DNA of 23,980 bases from a virus. Under the pieces are notes generated by a model. That model made no database searches. It saw only the letters and a program-made list of their open reading frames with translations, and was not told the DNA's origin. The stretch covers positions 1 through 23,980 of IMG/VR virus record IMGVR_UViG_3300002141_000083; one strand, written 5' to 3'. Below, piece by piece: positions 20,288 through 23,980 of the stretch (within the stretch, counting starts at the first letter, position 1; every line of letters starts with the position of its first letter). The position numbers were made by a program, and so were the translations under genes.

Positions 20288-21022
20288 ATGAATATTACAT
20301 CTCAACAACAATTTGATGAATTAACAAAGTTAAAAAAAACTTATCGATTTAAAAGAACATTTGGCTTTACATTAACAAGTGTACGATATCACAGTCTAGT
20401 TCATAAGCCAACTAGTAGACTATTGTTCATTAGTTATTGGGAAGCTGTTCCTAATATACTTGCAGAAAGTACCTTAAATACAATCCAATCATTTTGGGTC
20501 AACTCTGTTGCTGCCCCAGTTATTACTAAAGATTTTGATTCTAGTAGACCATGGATGTATCAGTGGGATAACTCTCAAAAGAAATATCTAAAATCCGATC
20601 CTTCATTAACCTTTGATGAAAAATACTTCTATATACTAATAGCAGAAAAGGCAGCGGTACTAGATATCATATTGCATAAACTACAACATTATCGCAGAAT
20701 GTTCAGTCATGATTATTTGTTTCAACAGGACATATATCGATTAAAAGCAAACGAGTCTTTGGAGATAATAAAAAATAAAATTACAGACATGAACGGCGAC
20801 TTTCCTTTTACAGAAGCCTATGCTGAATTTGAGGGCATTGACCTACAGACTGCCGCACAAAGTATAAACATACAGGATAAATTTTTTCAAACTCGTATGT
20901 TGAATACAGAAATGCTTAGATTAAAATATCTTAGAAAAATAAAAGATTGTTCTGATGTACAGCAACTACACCCAATTTTAAATGATTTTTATAAAGAAGG
21001 AGAAGTATATGGCAGACTCTAA
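20288..21022 (+). CDS. Phage protein of unknown function, 244 aa
   Basis: Not recognised. A soluble, mostly helical protein rich in aromatic and basic residues. Notable stretches: TYRFKRTFGFTLTSVRYHS (18-36), RLLFISYWEAVPN, RPWMYQWDN, and a long helical part FDEKYFYILIAEKAAVLDIIL. A DMNGDFPFTEAYAEFEGID loop lies around 160-180. There are no cysteine clusters, signal peptide or membrane segments. The late box 5 nt upstream suggests late expression. Its 3' end contains the AAGGAGAA for the next gene, and the two overlap by 14 nt, so it is probably linked in function to the PP-loop gene. Confidence 0.7.
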   Translation: MNITSQQQFDELTKLKKTYRFKRTFGFTLTSVRYHSLVHKPTSRLLFISYWEAVPNILAESTLNTIQSFWVNSVAAPVITKDFDSSRPWMYQWDNSQKKYLKSDPSLTFDEKYFYILIAEKAAVLDIILHKLQHYRRMFSHDYLFQQDIYRLKANESLEIIKNKITDMNGDFPFTEAYAEFEGIDLQTAAQSINIQDKFFQTRMLNTEMLRLKYLRKIKDCSDVQQLHPILNDFYKEGEVYGRL

Positions 21023-22139
21023 TCTAATATTTTATAATTCAGTTGATCTATTTCATCCGGAAAAAAGTAATTTATATGCAGAATTTGTAAATGAAAAACC
21101 GGGGTTTGATTTATTTCAATATATGTTTCGTATCTTTGCTGCCAACCTTTCTCTAGTAGATCGGACTAAAACTTTAACAACTCCACTAAACATGCAGTTG
21201 TTAGATTGTTGCAAATTGCCCAACTACGATCCAGATTTTAGTTTAGACTTTACTGATATATGTCAGGCACGGGCAAGATGGTTTTTAGACTATGCTCAAA
21301 ACACAAATAGAAAAATAGTAGTAATGTATAGTGGAGGTATTGATAGCACTTTAATATTATCAAGTTTCATTATGGTCGGCACCGTTGAAGAACTAAAAAA
21401 CAACATAGTCGTATTACTGACTAATACTAGTATTGACGAAAATCCTACTTTTTATAGAAATCATGTTTTAAAAAAGTTTACTTTAGAATCAGGATATGCA
21501 TTTCAAAATTTTTTAGGAAACCCAAAATACATTGTGGTTACCGGAGAGGGTAATGATCAGTTATTTGGATCAGTAGTTATGCATCGTTTTGTTCTTAAGA
21601 AAGGTCCAGATATCTTAACGGCAACTCCTACCTCAAATTTAATATCAGAACTTATAAATGAATCAGTTTACGATCGAGAAAAGAGTGAAAAAATAACCGA
21701 ATTGTTTAATCGTGTTGTTAACAGTGCTCCCATGAAAATAGAAACAGTGAACCAATATTTTTGGTGGCTAAACTTTACATTAAAATGGCAAAGTGTTTAT
21801 ATGCGTATAGTTGCCTACACTTCTCCTAAGTTTAGATCAACTGTTAAAATTGAAGACAATTATTTTACATTTTTTCATGCTCCAGATTTTCAAAAATGGG
21901 TGATGCGCCATCCTGACCAGTTAATTAGAGAAACTTGGGCTAGTTATAAATGGAAATGTAAAGAAGTGATATTCGAAGTTAATCCGGATGAAAACTATCG
22001 AGATAATAAAACTAAATTTGGTAGTTTAATACGAGTGGTATCAGGAAAACACATTGCCAAATGTATTGATAGTAACGGAGTATTTTACGATACTAACTAT
22101 CCAACAGATTGTTGGAATACAGAAAACGATTTTATTTAA
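21009..22139 (+). CDS. PP-loop ATP pyrophosphatase, asparagine-synthetase-like
   Basis: A 376-residue N-type ATP pyrophosphatase. The PP-loop VVMYSGGIDST (104-114) is clear, and TGEGNDQLFGS (178-188) matches the T-GEG-DE-FGGY motif of the asparagine synthetase family, with N and Q in place of G and E. There is no N-terminal Ntn glutaminase domain, so ammonia or another nucleophile would have to come from elsewhere. Enzymes of this group adenylate a carboxylate or amide to form amide bonds, or modify bases. AAGGAGAA at 20997-21004 sets the ATG at 21009; the longer frame is excluded. It ends 9 nt before a symporter with a linked Shine-Dalgarno, so it may act on the transported substrate; this is inference. 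Confidence 0.8.
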   Translation: MADSNLIFYNSVDLFHPEKSNLYAEFVNEKPGFDLFQYMFRIFAANLSLVDRTKTLTTPLNMQLLDCCKLPNYDPDFSLDFTDICQARARWFLDYAQNTNRKIVVMYSGGIDSTLILSSFIMVGTVEELKNNIVVLLTNTSIDENPTFYRNHVLKKFTLESGYAFQNFLGNPKYIVVTGEGNDQLFGSVVMHRFVLKKGPDILTATPTSNLISELINESVYDREKSEKITELFNRVVNSAPMKIETVNQYFWWLNFTLKWQSVYMRIVAYTSPKFRSTVKIEDNYFTFFHAPDFQKWVMRHPDQLIRETWASYKWKCKEVIFEVNPDENYRDNKTKFGSLIRVVSGKHIAKCIDSNGVFYDTNYPTDCWNTENDFI

Positions 22140-22148
22140 GGAAAAAGT

Positions 22149-23504
22149 ATGGAAATTATTATCACATCATCGTTATTTTTATTAATGATATTTGCAGGTC
22201 TTGTGTTTGCTGGCACCGGATGGAGCTCGAGCATTAACAATTTTTTATTTGCAAATAGAAATTTAGAAAAGGTCTCTAGTAGTTTAGCAATTACCAGTCA
22301 TTGGTTTTGGGCTATTGCTATATTTGTAGGCCCGGCAGTTGCATACAACTGGGGCTGGCAGGGATTATTATGGTTTGCTATACCTAACGGTATCAGTTGT
22401 TGGATTGTAGGTTACTTAGCACACCGTGTGCGAGACAAATATCCAGACGGATATAGTTTGACTGAATATATTAAAGATAACTTTTCATCTCGTGTTAGTC
22501 GACTTTTTCAACTACAATTTGTATTAATTAGCTTGGCCGCACTACTATTAGGCTTCACTGCCATTAATAAACTGTGGAGCTTTACGAACCTTGCAGGCTA
22601 TATTGAACCTATATATGCCAGTTTAGCTGTTGGGTTAATTACTCTTGGGTTCACACTGCGTGGCGGAATTCGAACATCGGTCTTTACGGGTGCAATACAA
22701 ACAATACTATGGATAGGACTGTTAGCAGTTACATCTTTATTACTGGTTAACTTAGATTGGTCATGGTTTTCTTCCGGAAAAAACAATTTAGATTCAGTTG
22801 TTAATTTAGATTTTATGTCTAAATTTTCTGTAGCATTTTTGATATCTATTTTAGTCGGAGCAAGTTCACATGGCATGATGTGGCAAAAAGCATTTTCAAT
22901 GCCCAAAGAAAACATTAAACCTACATTCTATACCGCTGGTGTTATATTTTCGTTGATTGTCGTTGCGCTAGGAAGTTTGGGGCTTTATGCTCAAGCACAG
23001 GGATTAGAAGTTAAAGTTGCTGACACTGCACAAATGGTATCAATGTTAGCCATCGGTGGACCGTTGCTATTAACTGCGTTTGCTGTTATTTTAATCGGTC
23101 AAACATCTACAGTAATGGATTCAAGTTTAAATTATATTTCTAGTTTAATTACTCGTGAATGGTTACATAAAGATAGCGTTAACACTAGCCGTGCAATTAT
23201 GGTACTATTTGTATTATTAGCCTGGTTGATATCTTGGGCAAAATTAGAAATATGGACTATCTTAATGCTAATGAGTGCTGTCCGTATTGTAATGTTTGTG
23301 CCACTAGTGTTGGAAATTATGAAGAAGAAATTTAACGAGAGTTGGGTATTTTATTCATCAATTATTAGCATTGCTCTAGCAGTATATCTTGCTTGGCAAG
23401 CCCGAGAGTTTAAAATGCCAATTTATGATATGTATTCTGCACTAGTAGCATTGGGGATTCCGGTAGGCGTATATCTTGTTACAAAGCTAAATAAGAGTAG
23501 CTAA
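22149..23504 (+). CDS. Sodium:solute symporter family membrane protein
   Basis: A 451-residue inner-membrane protein with about 13 predicted membrane segments (first 1-22; later ones include LQFVLISLAALLLGF, AIQTILWIGLLAVTSLLL and IWTILMLMSAVRIVMF). The SSS-family signature TLRGGIRTSVFTGAIQ (about 168-183) matches R-GG-RAV-WTD-IQ, and GQTSTVMDSSLNYISS resembles the transmembrane segment with the sodium-site Ser/Thr. The length is near the family norm (450-550), so it looks complete. Substrates of this family include sugars, amino acids, organic acids, urea and vitamins; none can be chosen from sequence. AAGGAAAA (22138-22145) precedes the ATG. A phage-encoded copy is unusual. Confidence 0.88.
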   Translation: MEIIITSSLFLLMIFAGLVFAGTGWSSSINNFLFANRNLEKVSSSLAITSHWFWAIAIFVGPAVAYNWGWQGLLWFAIPNGISCWIVGYLAHRVRDKYPDGYSLTEYIKDNFSSRVSRLFQLQFVLISLAALLLGFTAINKLWSFTNLAGYIEPIYASLAVGLITLGFTLRGGIRTSVFTGAIQTILWIGLLAVTSLLLVNLDWSWFSSGKNNLDSVVNLDFMSKFSVAFLISILVGASSHGMMWQKAFSMPKENIKPTFYTAGVIFSLIVVALGSLGLYAQAQGLEVKVADTAQMVSMLAIGGPLLLTAFAVILIGQTSTVMDSSLNYISSLITREWLHKDSVNTSRAIMVLFVLLAWLISWAKLEIWTILMLMSAVRIVMFVPLVLEIMKKKFNESWVFYSSIISIALAVYLAWQAREFKMPIYDMYSALVALGIPVGVYLVTKLNKSS

Positions 23505-23530
23505 TATTAAATTAGTTTGGGAGAGTTAAT

Positions 23531-23854
23531 ATGATCAAAAGAACCAAAACTTGGATAAGACCAAACACAAGCGTTAAATTCCACAAGGCTAACGCTGAGT
23601 ATTCTGCCTATATAAAAACAGCTTATGTTGACACAGGTAAGCGAGTTTTCATATCTAAGACATTGAGCGAAGACAAGCTAACACTAACTCTAATTACAGT
23701 ATGGCGCGACTTAGCCGCACACGATGAGTTTGTTGCTGATGTAATGGTACAAGCTGATGTAGAGACTCGAATAGCATACAACAGAGCAAACGGAATTCAA
23801 AATACCAATGTTGAGCCCGAAAAGGTAACGATTGAAACAATTTCATCAATCTAA
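23531..23854 (+). CDS. Small conserved phage protein, 107 aa
   Basis: Unknown function. The opening MIKRTKTWIRPNTSVKFH and the middle SEDKLTLTLITVWRDLAAHDEFV recall small dimeric ferredoxin-like (ABM-type) domains and a family I have seen in aquatic phages; the link is a fold guess. No catalytic motif or membrane segment is visible. GGGAGAG at 23519-23525 supports the ATG. It is the last gene before a strong terminator, so the run from 20288 ends here. Confidence 0.75.
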   Translation: MIKRTKTWIRPNTSVKFHKANAEYSAYIKTAYVDTGKRVFISKTLSEDKLTLTLITVWRDLAAHDEFVADVMVQADVETRIAYNRANGIQNTNVEPEKVTIETISSI

Positions 23855-23875
23855 ATAAACATAGTCAGTATTCAC

Positions 23876-23900
23876 AAAAAAAGGGCCTAGGCCCTTTTTT
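23876..23900. terminator. Palindromic bidirectional terminator
   Basis: A perfect palindrome, A-run plus AGGGCCTAGGCCCT plus T-run (23877-23900). It gives a GC-rich 6-bp core with A/T tails that would terminate on either strand. It closes the unit ending at 23854 and insulates the next gene. Confidence 0.9.
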
Positions 23901-23902
23901 CT

Positions 23903-23910
23903 ATTAAATA
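23903..23910 (+). promoter_or_regulatory. Possible late box ATTAAATA (one mismatch)
   Basis: One base off NATAAATA and 8 nt before the HAD-like ATG at 23919. It lies right after a terminator, where a new promoter is expected, and no Shine-Dalgarno is visible. Confidence 0.35.
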
Positions 23911-23918
23911 TGCATATA

Positions 23919-23980
23919 ATGACAACTCAACAAAAATTTACCCTTTACTTAGACATGGACGGGGTTCTGGCAGATTTTAA
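23919..23980 (+). CDS. HAD-like phosphatase, 5'(3')-nucleotidase type (3' partial)
   Basis: Only the first 20 codons are present; the window ends inside the gene. They contain TLYLDMDGVLADF, the HAD superfamily motif I with nucleophile Asp and the second Asp two residues on. DMDGVLADF is typical of 5'(3')-deoxyribonucleotidase-like proteins often found in phages. An in-frame ATG at 23910 is an alternative start. With no sequence beyond motif I, the substrate cannot be judged. Confidence 0.75.
   Translation, partial: MTTQQKFTLYLDMDGVLADF

Noticed and set aside
1-23980. tRNA genes, CRISPR arrays, insertion sequences and long direct repeats
   Set aside because: I looked for T-loop patterns, regularly spaced repeats and transposase-like frames and saw none; a covariance-model tRNA scan was not possible.

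Overview
This window is a piece of an AT-rich, tightly packed genome of a T4-like tailed phage (contractile-tail myovirus type). It holds the 3' end of the large terminase gene, the T4 recombination/replication set (gp32, UvsX, UvsY, UvsW, a gp62-like clamp-loader subunit, gp61 primase, gp41 helicase) and sites resembling the T4/cyanophage late promoter (NATAAATA). The small conserved genes of unknown function between them are of the kind seen in uncultured aquatic T4-like phages. No rRNA, tRNA or ordinary host gene block was seen. The heptose genes point to a Gram-negative host with heptose-containing LPS; the host cannot be named from this window.

Layout. 1-3035: terminase nuclease domain, then a 754-residue acidic protein of unknown function behind a late-type promoter. 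3036-3163: the only sizeable gap, with a small hairpin, a late-promoter box, a strong intrinsic terminator and the gp32 leader. 3164-8571: recombination block gp32, uvsX, small acidic ORF, uvsY, a HARP-like protein and uvsW. 8569-10216: small conserved genes with a gp62-like gene. 10217-10969 (minus): a freestanding HNH homing endonuclease filling the gap between two genes. 10974-12809: small genes including a zinc-finger protein and a cupin. 12806-14725: ADP-heptose cassette (HldD epimerase, HldC adenylyltransferase, HldA kinase) with overlapping genes. 14697-15275: a very small DnaE-like polymerase core. 15272-15652 (minus): a small conserved gene. 15673-16515: a probable virion protein. 16525-18982: gp61 and gp41. 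18979-19539 (minus): YqgE/AlgH-like protein. 19572-23854: nucleotidyltransferase, an unknown protein, an asparagine-synthetase-like PP-loop protein, a sodium:solute symporter and a small protein, closed by a palindromic terminator. A HAD-type phosphatase gene begins at 23919 and runs off the window.

How it fits together. UvsX (strand exchange), UvsY (loader), gp32 (ssDNA binding), UvsW (branch migration) and gp41/gp61 (helicase-primase) would drive recombination-dependent replication; the terminase packages the product. The accessory genes look aimed at host metabolism and the envelope: late steps of ADP-L-glycero-D-manno-heptose synthesis, and a membrane symporter next to an ATP-pyrophosphatase. 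Four genes have an exact NATAAATA box ending 5-7 nt before the start codon and no Shine-Dalgarno, whereas most other genes have a recognisable one. This suggests two translation modes: leaderless late transcripts and SD-led early/middle genes. The most unusual items are the 192-residue DnaE-like protein that keeps the catalytic aspartates, the possible gene overlapping it in another frame, the compact split heptose cassette and the phage-borne symporter.
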